Assembly (NCBI GenBank): GCA_006384855.1
Contig: VCJN01002102.1
Coordinates: forward strand, 124,001 to 188,000
Direction: 5' to 3'
Source: Tetraselmis striata
Taxonomy: Eukaryota; Chlorophyta; Chlorodendrophyceae; Chlorodendrales; Chlorodendraceae
DNA length: 64,000 nt
The notes under the pieces were generated by a model. That model was not told the origin of the DNA. It was given only the letters and a program-made list of their open reading frames with translations, and did no database searches. Positions 1-12,230 of the stretch are shown piece after piece (the stretch's first letter is position 1; every line of letters starts with the position of its first letter). The position numbers and the translations under genes were made by a program.

Positions 1-837
1 ATTGTATCTGTATATCCTCTCATCGATAGCCACATCAGCAGCATCTTTCCTGGCTGGAGTCACGAACCCTGCGCGCAGCGCCCCTCATCAGCAGCAGGCG
101 GGTTCGTTCCATCTTGTCCCCAGCGCACAAGTGGGCCCGCACCCGGCCAGCATCCCCAAATATAGCATTACGCGTCACAACAGTACACTCGGTCGTGCGC
201 GGTGCAGCTACCCCCTCCTCAAGCAGGACTCTGCAGCATCGAACGGGCCCTAGGAGACGCACCAAGCATTCGTGCAAAGTGGTGAGCTCGCCCTTCCTGT
301 TTGAACGGCACGCGGTGTCGTTCCCTGCACAGCAGTGACGCGTAGTAAGGATTGAAGGATTCCGTCCGCCGGCTCGAAGTACTTAAGAATATAAGAAAGC
401 GCTCTCCGGATAGTCGCTATATGATATACGTGTACTCTTGTTTTTGCGGACGACGTATGTGCGACGACGCCGGCTCACATCCCCCGCGCCTCAGAGAGTT
501 CGACGCGTTGCTGTCGATACCGTGCACTCTTTCCCCGCCACGTTCTTGACTGCAACGGCTCAGCTTCCCGTTCAGCAACTAAGGTTTGGCCCTGAACACC
601 GCTGGGGGCCGAGCCTCGGTGCCAGCGATCAGCGCCTGCGTAACCGAGCGAAACCCAGGGTGTTAGTACATTGCAGGTGTGGAGGATTACGAACATGGGG
701 CTCGCGCGCTCGCAGGCTACAGGTATCCTGGAAGCGCGCTAACTATTTTGTCCCTAACATCGACTGCTGTTTGTGAGCATGAACGTAAACTTGGGTTTAC
801 ATAGGAGCGCGAAGTGCGTGCTCTTAGGAAAGGGGGG

Positions 838-869
<32 letters not shown>

Positions 870-2021
870 TCCATGACAGTACTCGCTTGGTTAATTCCGC
901 CCGGCGCGGGTAGTCACCGCATGCCGACGTACTACCTAGGGATACCGGTAGCGCTACCCCGTACCGCTGCGTATGCAGTGAGTTATTTATACTGTGTATA
1001 AATAAGTCCATTATTTATAATCATTTCATCTACATAATCTATGTATTATAAGGGCTTTCACAAAAGCGCACTAGAAACAGAACTAACAGCAACTATGTAC
1101 AATCTCTATATAATGATGTCATGTCATATTTTGCGATAGCGACAATAAGTAAGCAGTTTCATGGATGTGTTCCGCTGTAGCGGCTGAGGGCATATGCTGA
1201 TGGACACGTTGCTGGGGCGGTCAGGCTGCCGTACCGTCAGCTGCTAAGGATTATATCTGGTACAGTACCAGGCACTCATCAGCGATAATTGCCGTAGCCC
1301 AGCGCGCGTAGTGGTACGAGTAGCAGCATTTCTTGGCGGGGCTATATTACGACTAACACATAGCATAGCGACTATAGCGCTGCGAATACTGGAAATCACG
1401 CGCCAGCACACCTGCGCTGCTTGGTTGTGCCGCAGCCTGATCACGCGAGAGGCTTCTCCACAGTCTCGCCCCCCTGCCGGAGCACCTGCGCATTTCACGG
1501 CCGTCCCGCTCCCCCAAACCTGCCCCCGCCAGCACGGGCCAGCCTTCCCTCGCAAACGCCACTCCCGGAACGCTCGACGTCCGCGACCTGTAGGTGCACG
1601 GTGCTCGCCCTAGCACCGGGCGCCCGACCAACCGGAGAAGGGGTTTTGGTGTGTGGGGGGGCGGGGGGGGGGGGGGGGCGCCCTCTCGCGTCTCCACCGC
1701 CGCTGCCCCACCTCGTCTCGCTCGCGATCGCCGCCAATGCTGCATCATGCCGACGCCCGTCCGCCCTCTATACCTTGTCCCGACGCGTCTCGCCGACAGC
1801 CTCCCTGTTCCCTATTTTCCCCGCAAGGCCCTGCCTCGGAACGCCCCGGACTGGCTTCCGCACACATTCGTCGCGCGCCTCGCTCGTCGACTCCGCAGTC
1901 GCTTCACATACGTATCACTGATCGCGCCCCTCGACACTGCCGTGCAGGTAACCAGCGGCCCGTCGACACGCTCGACGCCGGGAATCTCGAAATTCCCTGC
2001 GGGCGGACGGAAGTCTCCTTA
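1..2021. other. Intergenic, no supported gene
   Basis: No reading frame here looks like coding sequence; the longer open frames run over low-complexity or GC-rich sequence on both strands. It holds two long G runs (about 839-868 and 1663-1678) and an AT-rich stretch at about 1000-1150. The last few hundred bases should contain the promoter and 5' leader of the gene that starts at 2022, but no motif is clear enough to call. Confidence 0.6.
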
Positions 2022-5000
2022 ATGGCGGTCCCATCCTCGGTGAGCCGCGGGTGCGCGGTGCTCGCGCTGGCGGCGCTCCTGGTGGCCGGCGCCAGCGCCT
2101 CTGCGGCGGACGATTTTCGGAGGTCGCGCTGCATGAAGCTGGTGGCCAGGACCAATAACATGTGCGACCCTTACGACGGCAACCTCGCGACGTGCTGCTC
2201 CACGCTGCATCTCCTGACGATTCAAGAGAACTGCCTCTGGTACGGCGAACACTCCCCACTCCCTCTCCCCCCCCCCTCCCTCTATCGACTTTGTCGAGAC
2301 GAAGATTGGCCGGGTGGATGTGCTCCCCCCACCACCCACCCTGTCCTATTGGCTGGCTCGCAAATGGAACTGAGTTGAAACCCCTCGACTGCGCAGTGAG
2401 AAGCCCACACTGAGCTTGGATCCAGGCTTCGTGGAGCAGGCGCTGACGCTGCAGCAGATGTGTGTGGACTCCCTGCACTGGGACCCCTCTGAGCACATCC
2501 GCACCGACTGCGACAAGGACGTCGCGATCGACTGGGAGGATGTGGGCCACATGATGGACGACTACGAGGACTACGAAGACCTGCTGGTGTTCCGCCAGCC
2601 GGCCAGGGCGACGGAGTCCGAGGACTCCGAGGCGGCGATGTACCCGGACGACAGCGGCGAGGGTTGCGCGGAGGACGACTACCTGTGCCTCAGCATGATG
2701 AAGGCGGCACGGGAGTATGAGCAATCTCCGCAGCAGGTGAGAATCGGGGCTCAGCAGTTGCGCGCAGGGAAGTAGGGGGTGTGAGGCTTTGGGGCATGGC
2801 AAAGGCCTCACTGACAATGTCCCTGTGCTGCCCATGCCACCAAGGCTCAGGAGGAGGAGGACGAGAGCTTCGAGACGCTCGGCGCCGCGTTCTCTGACTT
2901 TGTAGAGAAGGAGGTTGCCACCGGCGACGTTGCCGTGGAGATTGCCGACTCGTTGTACGACTGGGCGTCCGGTATGATGCGCGACATGCGGCAGGTCGCT
3001 TCCGCCATGGATGTCTTTGGCGCGTTTGGCTTCTCGCTGGAAACCGTCGACATCGAGCTGGAGACCTCAGAGGATGACAGCGTCAATGGCGAGGTGCAGC
3101 CCACCCCTCCCCCCCCCCCCCCCCCCTTCCCCCAGCCTTGTTGACCCCTCACAGCCCCTGCATGCAACCCTGGCCTCCTTGCTGACCATGCTGCATGGCC
3201 GCCACGCAGGACGATGATTTGGACGTTGACATTGACCTTGAGTTTGAGATTGACGGCGATGAGGAGAACCCGACAGAGGCGCTGAAGAATGCGGTTCTGG
3301 AGCTTGACCTGGAGATCGATGAGGATTTGACGGTAGAGCAGCTGCGCAAGATCCCGGCCAAGATTGCCAAGGCGCTGGGGAAGGTGAGGAAAGCGCGCTG
3401 TTGCTTTGGCCGGGGTAGCTGAGATTCTGCCCTTTTGCTCGAGAGCGAGTTGCTGACCATGACTGTGCCCTCTTCAGGCTTCCCTGCCCAAGGAGCTCAT
3501 GGAGAAGCTGCCAGAGTTGGTGAAGCAGGCTGCGCAGCAGGGCGAGCTGAGGCTTGATGAGGGCGGCGTCGGCGACAGCGACTACGCAGAGTATGAGCGC
3601 TACAGCGACGACGACGACGAGCAGCTGCTGGCAATCACGGAGGAGGAGATGGAACTCCTGGGTGCCGTGGAGCATTCCGTCCAGCCCTCTGGGGCCTCCT
3701 CCACCGAGGCGGATACCCCTGTTGACGGTGCGCGGGCCGCCCAGCCAGCCAGCCAGCCCCGAGATGTCATCAATACCAGGGGACACATCACACTCGGGGA
3801 TATACTACACAGGGAGGAGGGGGGGGGGGGGGGGGGGGGGGGGCTACATGGTTCACTTCCCTTGTGTAGTATATTGTGGAAGAGGAATAAGTACCCATCC
3901 CAACAGCCTGCCAACCCATATCCTCGCAACACTCTCCCCAAGCCTTTGACCGTGGTTTCTTTTATCTAACAATGCCAACCGACTGTGGCGGCGGTTCAGA
4001 TGACGGCGAGGACCGGTACTGGCGCCGCGTGGAGGCCGCCCAGTGGCGCCCCCGGCAGACGGAGCACAAGGTGCCCATCACCCTCAAGTCGGCCGCCTCG
4101 CTGACGCCGCTCACCGTGGCGTCCGACGTTCCCGTGAGGCTGGAAGTGAACCCTGACGACCCGGAGGAGATCTTCATCATTATCGAGGCGGACGATGACG
4201 AGGAGCTGGTTCTCACGCTCGAGAACGAGAGCGGGGAGGCCGTCAGCCTGGTCGTGGAGGATGCGGCCTTTGACAAGGAGGCCAACGTGGACCTGCTGTC
4301 TGGCAACTCGGCAATCATTCGCACCGGTGACGCCGCAGACCAGGGAGCCGGCTTCAGCCTGGACCTGGTGCCCTATCTGCTGGAGGACATCGAGCAGGTC
4401 ACGGCTGCAGTGGCGCCGCTCAAGCGCGCCCCCAGCCTGAAGGAGTTTAGCGTGGAGGTGACCGCGACGCACGAGGTGCGCGTGCACAACTGGCAGGGCA
4501 CCGGCTCCGCGGTGTCGGTCCAAGAGGTCGAGCTGACGGTGCAGGCCAGCGGGCCCGGCGCCTCGCTAGCGGCCGGCGGCGACGTGGTGGACATTGTGAT
4601 TGACCTGGACTCCGGCATGGGCGATGTTTACGGGGCCGGCGAGAACGAAAGCATCACCATCGAGCTGGAGCTGCAGGTGGAGAGCGCCGAGGACCTGGAC
4701 ATTACTGTCGACATCGAGCATGCCTTCAATGAGGTACCCAGCCCGCCGATCCCCCAATCAACAGACGAACCCGTATCTTGTTTGAAATTTTCCGGTAAAG
4801 TTTTGTGCTACGCTGCCGGGCGTCCTGCTGATGCGCAGCACGCGGCGTTGGCTCTCCATGCCACGTGTTCAGGTCCTCTAGGGCGCCTTTGTGTTTACTT
4901 GTTGACTTTCCTGCGATATTCATTTTCACCAATACCTGCCACCCTGGTCTGGGCTCCTTTATCCTGTGAAGTATGGCTTGATGGCGATGCATTGTGCCCC

Positions 5001-5403
5001 CACACAGGAGCGTCCCAGCGGCGAGGAGGACCCCTATGTGGTGATCGAGCACCTGCAGGACTACATCTTCCGGCTGGAGTGCGTCTTCGTGCTGGTGTAC
5101 ACCACCGTCTGCCTTGCGCTCATGGCCATTTTCTACTACCTCTACGAGCTCTTCACCTCCTACGACTGCGATGAGGAGGACGAGGACGAGGACGAGGAGG
5201 AGGAGGGCAAGCATCAGGAGAAAGGCGACGACGTGGAGTCGTCCAGCCTGACTGATGCGGCCACAGAGATGATCGCCGGCGCGCAGACAACGCTCAACGT
5301 GCTCTTTTCCCGCGACCTCAGTTCGGAGGAGCAGAAGGCTGCGTGCGCCGACGGCTTTTACGCGCAGCTTCCAGAGGGCGATGCTCCCGCTGCCAAGCAG
5401 TGA
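2022..5403 (+). CDS. Acidic single-pass membrane protein with eight-cysteine N-terminal motif
   Basis: Seven exons: 2022-2239, 2397-2736, 2851-3093, 3210-3383, 3478-3727, 4000-4733, 5008-5403; all junctions are GT-AG and in phase, giving 784 residues. Residues 1 to about 27 form a signal peptide. Cysteines at 37, 48, 58, 59, 71, 73, 95 and 111 follow the order C-C-CC-CxC-C-C of plant lipid-transfer/2S-albumin domains; the CxC is created by joining exons 1 and 2, which also fixes that acceptor. The rest of the ectodomain is strongly acidic, with beta-rich alternating hydrophobic/acidic stretches in exons 4 and 6. One transmembrane helix lies near residues 678-699, then an Asp/Glu-rich cytosolic tail. 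Predicted topology is type I. I do not recognise a family for the whole protein, and function is unknown. Poly-C and poly-G tracts occupy introns 3 and 5. Confidence 0.8.
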
Positions 5404-7577
5404 GCAGCGGCTGTACCATCAGAGAGACCCCACGGATAGCTTACCCAACCACCTAGGCGCACGGTGTGGTCGTTAGCACACCCGAGACTGCTAACACCCA
5501 CACCCCCCCCCCCCCTTAACTCGCCCGCCTCCCCATGATATGCCGGGCTGCCGAGCAGCACCCCGCTGGCCGCTCTTATTCGTTTTAATGTTCATAATAA
5601 ACATGACCACCGCACTGGTGCTTGATAAGTACAGTTGTCCACAAAACTCTTTGCACATGATATCCGCATGCATGTTTCCCCGCCTTGACGCCCAAGTAAT
5701 GTCGCTTTCTGGCCGTGGGGTCTTGCACTCCACAGTATGCAAGCCTCCCACGCCGAGGATCGAGGTGGCCATTTTTTCCGGTCTTTTGCGCCATTGATGA
5801 TAGACTTCAAAAACGACAATCTCGAACACACACAGCTGAAATCGCCTTAAAACGGGCGGCGCGTCGAGACTCAGGAGCAACATGTTGGCGGGGTAGCCAC
5901 CTTTCACCGTGTATGCACGTACGCTCTCATTAACTTGGTGGGTACATATGTGTATGGATTGTAGGACACGCAAGTGTTGAGCCCAAACAGTGCGTTTTGC
6001 CATTGTCCATAGGAGAGTGCTGAAACTGCAGATGGTTTTGTGTGGTGCAATGATCAAATGATCAAACCGTTTTTCAAGGTGCAACATAGGCGCTGTTGGC
6101 TGCACCCCGCTCAGTGAAGCTAGCACATGTAAGGTGCCTTTGATTCCGAACATGTGTACTTATACCACCTGCAGCGTGGGCTGAGCACTGGCTCGTCCCC
6201 TCGCCAAGAGCTCCGGAACCAACGCACAGGTTTAGGCACGCGCTGAGGAACATGCCCACCCATCCCCCAGGGCCGAGAATAGTGGCGCGGTCGCCACAGC
6301 GTGACGCCCCATCCATTATGGGGCCGCGTGGTGGGCCACTCCACGCATGCGTGGAGTGGCCCACCACGCGGCCCCATAATGTATCCCCGTAAACAATGAG
6401 GCGGTTGTTCGAGATTCCAGCAGAAAAGGGCGGTAACTTCCCGGTGGCTTTCATATAATCTAGCAATTTCGTTTCTTGGGGGATTCAAAACCTGAGCCTG
6501 CAGCCATACGCGCCTGGTCACGGGCTTTCAGAAATTGCGAATAAAACGCTAATCTGATAAGTAACACCACGTTACAAATGACACCAATAATAATTTCGTG
6601 ATTGCAAAATGGGCATTCATTGTTTGGCAGGGTGAACAGTCAAGTTGCGCGTTTGGCATGCCACCCGCTAGCTTACCATAGTCAGCACCGCACCCCGCGC
6701 TGAGCAGGGTTGGGGTGATTGATAATTCGTATGTCTCGGCAGCCTTGGGGGGCCGAGTCAGGGGGACAACGCTCTCCAGGTTAGTCAAAATGTTGGTGTG
6801 CCATGCGCTCAAACCAACCACCGATCTGCTCTTGCGACAGTCGCAGCCGTTTAGAGGCTCGGTTAATAAAGGTGGTGTGCAGTGGTGGTGCAAAGACGAC
6901 AGGCTTCAGTGTTTTGACAATACAAATATCTTTGTTGTCAAAACGCTTGCCACATGGCAGCATTATATCGTACATATACTCATCGCAGTCAGGTACACAT
7001 CGTATTATTATATACTCGTACACATAGTACATGTACTAACTGGTACAATATCCAGCTCGTATAATGGTCACGCTTTGCAAGTTAGCTAAGCCATGTTGTA
7101 CTTATGTGTCTTTGCAGTAGGTGCTATGTGCACGCCTTAGTCATGTTTGTATGATTTCGTCCCTAGCGCATCATTCCATTCATGTGCACACTTTCTCATG
7201 CAGAGAATCCGCGCCTCATCGTTCGTGCAACGTCGTAGATTATTCATAACGTATATTAACTGGTAACGAGCCAATCGAAATCACACTCGAAAATGTCAAA
7301 GTTCGAAAAATGCGAAGACTTTTGTGGATTGTTATAAGTTCATGTGGCCGCAATACTACTTGGGCCTTGGGAGCCAACCCAGAGTCTGAGGGCCTCGGTG
7401 GTGCACAGCAACTCCCCAAATAGCCAGCAGATTGGTTAAACACCCCCACCCCGCCCCTTGTATGTCACTCTGTTGCACTCTAGATCACTCAAGCTGCTTG
7501 TATGTCTGCTCGTGCTGCACAGGAAGGGGCACAGCGACGGGTGAACTAGTAACCTGTACCGGTACAGCAGCACATGC
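5404..7577. other. Intergenic, no supported gene
   Basis: The sequence is moderate GC then AT-rich (about 6880-7060), with only short shadow frames. It includes a C tract at about 5505-5515 just after the preceding stop codon and a long perfect palindrome described separately. Confidence 0.6.
6314..6381. repeat. Perfect 68-bp palindrome
   Basis: The two arms are perfectly complementary with no spacer; the centre is GCATGC at 6345-6350. Bases just outside (6313 and 6382) do not pair. As RNA or single-stranded DNA it would form a 34-bp hairpin. It may be a fold-back/MITE remnant, but no target duplication or TIR family is recognised. Confidence 0.9.
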
Positions 7578-7613
7578 ACCTACAAAGCGGTTAGGAAAGG
7601 AAGAAACCCCCAC
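7527..7613. repeat. Short dispersed repeat at the unit's left end
   Basis: A motif containing aaagcggttaggaaaggaag lies across the left junction of copy A. A diverged version recurs inside the unit at about 11044-11120 (copy A) and 27204-27280 (copy B), and the right part alone begins copy B at 23746. The motif therefore marks both the end and an internal position of the unit. Confidence 0.75.
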
Positions 7614-7718
7614 GATTTGGAGTGCCCGGCGGAGGTGACAGCCCGTCATTTACTTTCGGCCAAGGTAAGATGGACCGAGGGAATCAATGGACAATGTCGA
7701 TGAAGGGCAGCTTGGCGA

Positions 7719-8185
7719 TCAGTGCTCGGTCACCGAGAGGAGCAGCACACGCAGATCGTCGGGGCCGCGCTTGCTGGCGCGACCCTTCTCGCGGTATACT
7801 TGCAACTTAATAATGTACGAGTCCACGCGCACATCCCGCATCCGGCAAGACACGCCAATAATACCCCCCCCCTCCCCGGGCGAAAATATAAAGTTGACGA
7901 CCGCGGCCATGAGGGCTCGGAAGTCTTACCGGTACTCGGGGGGAGGGGGGGGGCAAGCAAAAACAAGCTCCTCACGCTCACGCGTTCGTTGAGTTCGGCA
8001 CGCTCAATGAACGAGTAGGCGACATCGGCAGGCAGCGGAACACGCAAGGCGACAGTCTCCCGGCGGCGCTGCCTGGGCAGTTGGCCGCAATGCGCGGCGG
8101 CGAGGTGCATGTTATCCATAGCGATGGGGTCGATGTGGTGCAGCTCGAAGAACGTGTTCGTGGCCGACAAGTAGGTTGCAACGAC
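7719..8185 (-). pseudogene. Degenerate hypothetical ORFs, copy A left arm
   Basis: Two minus-strand segments read like protein: about 8185-7993 (with FFELHHIDPIAMDN) and 7918-7719 (with VNFIFSPGEGGG). They are separated by a likely intron carrying a G tract, but the best donor (cgc/gtgagc) and acceptor do not agree in phase. Copy A has a 6-base insertion relative to copy B near 8003 that preserves the frame. No ATG is visible. I do not recognise the protein; it may be a decayed gene or an exon pair of a gene I cannot reconstruct. Confidence 0.3.
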
Positions 8186-9977
8186 TTAGCCCCGATGTGA
8201 CCCCACTCACCCATCCATGCGACGTATCGAACAACTGTGGCAGTAGTCGCCTCCATGGGGCTTACCGTTATCGTCCTTATACTAGAATAGCGATATATAT
8301 GCGATCTGTGATAATTATGAGCACCCGTTCTACCATCCGTTTCAAATGCGGCGACCCCGTCCGATGTCGCACGGGTAGTCGTAAATACCGTAACTTTCAA
8401 GATATACGGCTACCGTATCATATCACGATATGTGCACCCGAGTAGCGATTTGTGTATGCACAAATATTGACACGTGTATCCCGGAGGTCGGCACAAATAT
8501 GTGCGCAGATCGACACAGTGGACCAATTCGACCACTAGGCTGCACATATCGTAGGCTCTCTAAGATCTGTGCGTTGTACGGGTTTACTATCGACAGGAAC
8601 GGCTTAAAATGAATCATGGCCCATCGCACGGTTGTGTCGGGCCGTGGCGTAACGGGCAGCATCTCGCCGCTATGGCATCCCAGTCCAGCCGCCTCAGCAC
8701 GCCACCAGACTACCGGACCATCTCCCACCTAATCCGCACTACTCCCAGGCTAGCTAGCAACGCGAGCACCGTGCGGGGGTTGCCGATCGTTTACATGTGT
8801 TTCGCCTATCTTGCCGTGGTTGCCGGTCAGCGCGGGCCGGCCCTTAGGCGGTATTCGGTCAACGCTTGCGGACTTTACGGCAAAGGCGGCCATCACACCA
8901 ACACGGTCGCGCGTGCGCTAGGCTGCCGTGCCTGGCGCTGACCAACGCGAAACGGTTGGACGCGGATATGGTGGCTGCTGTAGCAGGCGCGGGCGTGGCC
9001 GGCAACAGGACGTGGCATGAGCGGGCGCTCAACTGCTCGCGACTTCCCTCACAGTATCACCCGTACCGCAGGCGGCGACACATATTAGATGACCCGTTCG
9101 CATTATCGCGATTTGAGAATAGTATAGATAGGATGCATTTGCGTCGTCGGTCAAATTCGCGATCTGAGCATACACAGATCAGAGATTGCATTCTAGTATA
9201 GGTTGGCCATTATGTTCTCCGAGTCGTGGCACAACTCCGCGACTTCAGCATGGAGTAGCTCCATAGAGTCTGGGCGGTGAGGGGATTGGAAAGGAAGTAG
9301 AAGGCGCGCTATCCCAACTTGTCCAAGCCAAAGGCCTCATGTAGACGGGTCCGAAGTGGAGCTGCCTAGGGGGCGAGAGCTTCGGGCTCGTCAGTTACGT
9401 AAGTGCGACGTTTGCCAGAAGCGGCAACATGGGGCCGGGCCATTCCGGCAAAATTATTCAGCAGCGTCCGTCAAGCTGCCGGCATTCGCACTGCAAGCGT
9501 TGGACGGGTTAGACACGGTACGGGTTTGCGGCCTTGCGGGGCAAGGTTCAGGCAGAAGGCCCGCCCCGCGCTCCCGTCGCGCTGGTAGCGCGCGTCTCGC
9601 GCGTAACATACATGCGCGACTGAATGTCGTCGCGACACAACTGTAACCCGTAGAATAACAATCGAAGGACGCAATGAAGAAATGGTACGGGAGACGGGCT
9701 GTTGAACCGTCATGTGTAGGTGTGCGGATGGTTGAGCCGCGCTTGGCAGGTGTTCCATGGAGTGTCGCGCACCGAGGAAGGTCGAAATGAAGTCTGTAGA
9801 TTATGGGTAAGGTCGGAAAACGGGGCGCTCATCCCGGCATTGAGCAGCCATGGGACGTTGTGCGGCGGTCATCGGAAGACTGCCTCGCAAAGCACTGGCA
9901 ACTCCGACAAAAGGCGCCCCACGGCATCACTCGCGCCCACCTTCGCGCCCGCGCCCACGGCCACCATCGCTGCCACG

Positions 9978-10020
9978 CACGCCCACACCCACGCCCACGC
10001 CCACGCCCACGCCCACGCCC
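9978..10020. repeat. Hexanucleotide (cccacg)n microsatellite
   Basis: Tandem cacgcc hexamers; the corresponding tract in copy B (about 26147-26181) is shorter by one hexamer, so it has changed length since the duplication. Confidence 0.85.
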
Positions 10021-10109
10021 TCCGAGTGTCGCATGCACGCGGGCGGTAGCCGTAGCCTTGGCATTGTTGGCGATTGTCGCCTTAAAAACTTGGCGCTAAT
10101 TGTCGCGCA

Positions 10110-10409
10110 TCAGGTCGCCAAATACCGCCGAACCCAAATTCTCCGCTGCGGGGCGGCTGGAAATGCTAAACGCACAACACGTCCAACACCCCATGGTTTA
10201 TGGGGGATGAATGTCTGTTCCCGTGCACACGCCTTGATTTTGTCCAGCCTCCGGAGGAAGGCCAGACGAAAACGAAACGCCTTGTCGATGGCCTCGGCCT
10301 GGTTGCGAGCTGGCGCGAGGTAAGCGATGACGTTCTAGTCAGCATTCGGAACATATAGCTCGTCGAGGGCCACAAAAAGAGCGGCGGTGTGAGCCTCAAA
10401 ACACGTCAT
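10110..10409 (-). pseudogene. Small spliced ORF, probably decayed
   Basis: A minus-strand frame starting at ATG 10409 reads coherently (FEAHTAALFVALDELY) up to an in-frame TAG, then continues after it in the same frame. A 54-base GT-AG intron (10352-10299) would remove the stop and keep frame, giving an 81-residue basic protein ending at 10110. Copy B (about 26271-26570) has amino-acid changes and a premature TAA in the second exon. That suggests relaxed constraint. No family recognised. Confidence 0.3.
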
Positions 10410-11500
10410 CCAAAATTTACTCCTCCTGGGCCGGCAGACGCCGGCTATTCTTCTTGCGGTAGTCGTTCGTCATATCGGTGCGTAGTGGGAATGGCCCGGG
10501 CACCCGGTTTGAACGTCCTCGTAACTAGGCTCTGCTCTACGAAGTAGCTATGACACCGCGAGGAAGTCATCCTCGCCACTCCCAAACTTTGAATCGACAC
10601 GGCCGCTCTTGGCTCGCAGGCTCTAGTTGGTCGGGACACATTGTGGCTATGCTTCCGCCGCCTATCGGATGTCCCGCGCCGCTGTGCCCGGACCAAGAGC
10701 CATGTACCCCGTCTTCATCGACATCGCGTCCACGAGCCGTCAATTGAGCCAGCCACAAAGTGAGTTCTAGCAATAAGTAACGTAAACTGGGCATGCATGT
10801 CTGCTTGAAGCGACTCGGGCTTCGGATCGGCGACATGCTCTTCTCCATCTGGCATGGTAACGCACGGACGTACGGACGAGAATATCACACTCGGATGGTG
10901 CCGAGCAGGGTGTGGTCCTTAAACAACCATGACCTCGTCCGCAACATGTTATGGGACAGCTAATCTCCGTGTGGAACAACAAAACTAGGATGGCAGACTG
11001 AGTTGTTACGGTTGCTGTAATATTTTCTCGTGTTGCACATTAAGGGACGCAGCGACGAGTGTTACGTACCGGTTCTGCAGCACACGCAGCTAGAAAGCGG
11101 TTAGGAAAGGAAGAAACCCCATAAACTAGTTTAGATCGGCGCCCACCACCATGCAGCGCCCCACCACGTCGAGCGGAGGATCCTGAGTGCGGCATGCCTG
11201 GTGGCACCACCCCCACCTCCACGCTGTGGGCGTTGGTAACTTCTTACTAAGGTCCGTGCCCGTCTGGGTGCAGTAGGGGGGCTGAGCGGGGTGGCCGGTT
11301 GCCGCTGATCCTCGGATCGTGGGACGACCGCGGAGCTCCACTGGGGAGGGGGGAGGGGCTTTTTCGGGACGGCCCCTACGGGACGTCGATCTCCGCGGCT
11401 GGCGGAGTGCGATGACCTAAAATTGTGTGCGCCAAGGGCGTGCCCCCACTAACATACCCCTACCCGGAGACATATATGAGTCACTTCAACTCGCATATGG

Positions 11501-11516
11501 GGGGGGGGGGGGGGGG
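11501..11516 (+). repeat. Poly-G tract, copy A left arm
   Basis: The homologous tract in copy B (27651-27673) is longer, so this tract is length-unstable. Confidence 0.85.
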
Positions 11517-11660
11517 AGGGGGGACTGCGATATAGTTACTGATATTTCACATGTGCTATTGCTCTAACACTCGCTGCAACAATCACAAGATTAGTAACAT
11601 ATATGACAAACATGCACCCCGGGTGCGTGACTGCATAAATGCACTCCATGCGCGGCAAAC

Positions 11661-12062
11661 ATGCATCCCGGTTTGGCGGAGGCCGCTAGGCACTCGGTTC
11701 AGCTCATAGTAGTTAGTACATGTTTGGGTAGCTGTATATTGCCTCCTTCCAAAGACGGTGGCGCCGCCCCCGAATCAGCCCTTGACATAACTGGCCATTG
11801 GCGCAGCTGCCCTCGTTCCGTCGCAGCCATTACTAATTGCGGCAGTAAACAAATCCAGCAGAAAGTTAGGCTTCCGTTGGCCGCCAGCTACACATACTCC
11901 GTGGCCGGTCCCCAGTTAATTGCCGGCACTACGTCCCGTTCCCGTTCCCGTTCCCGTTCCCGTTCGCGTTCGCGTTCTTCGCCAAGTACATTAATCGGAA
12001 TTAAGGGCGCGATCAACGAATTGAACCACAAGTTAGCCCGGAAGCGCCAAGCGCCCCGCTAG
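11661..12062 (+). CDS. Candidate ORF with Ser-Arg repeat
   Basis: A 133-residue open frame with a run of alternating Ser-Arg from hexamer (cccgtt/cgcgtt) repeats at about 11936-11978, followed by a Lys/Arg-rich tail. The same frame in copy B (27811-28200) is 129 residues; the difference is two hexamers, so frame is kept. Conservation across a recent duplication is weak evidence of coding. No family recognised. Confidence 0.3.
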   Translation: MHPGLAEAARHSVQLIVVSTCLGSCILPPSKDGGAAPESALDITGHWRSCPRSVAAITNCGSKQIQQKVRLPLAASYTYSVAGPQLIAGTTSRSRSRSRSRSRSRSSPSTLIGIKGAINELNHKLARKRQAPR

Positions 12063-12230
12063 TTTGCGTATCGCTAGCTTTATTTGCCCTTATGGTAGGC
12101 CCGGCACTAGTACTCCGCCGGATCTGCAGGAGATCCGGAGCTCTGCCAAGCTTTATTCGTGAAGCGTGCTAACGACCCCGCCCATTATAGGCATTGATGG
12201 AGCGGATCATTAGCACCGTCCTCCCGGGGA

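Noticed and set aside
1594..2022. Proline- or glycine-rich ORFs across poly-C/poly-G tracts throughout the window
   Set aside because: Homopolymers give open Pro or Gly frames on each strand; no independent coding signal.
10165..10400. Phage-terminase-like wording (AYLAPARNQAEAI) in the minus frame
   Set aside because: Only a short resemblance, and that part falls inside a plausible intron; no Walker or nuclease motifs nearby.
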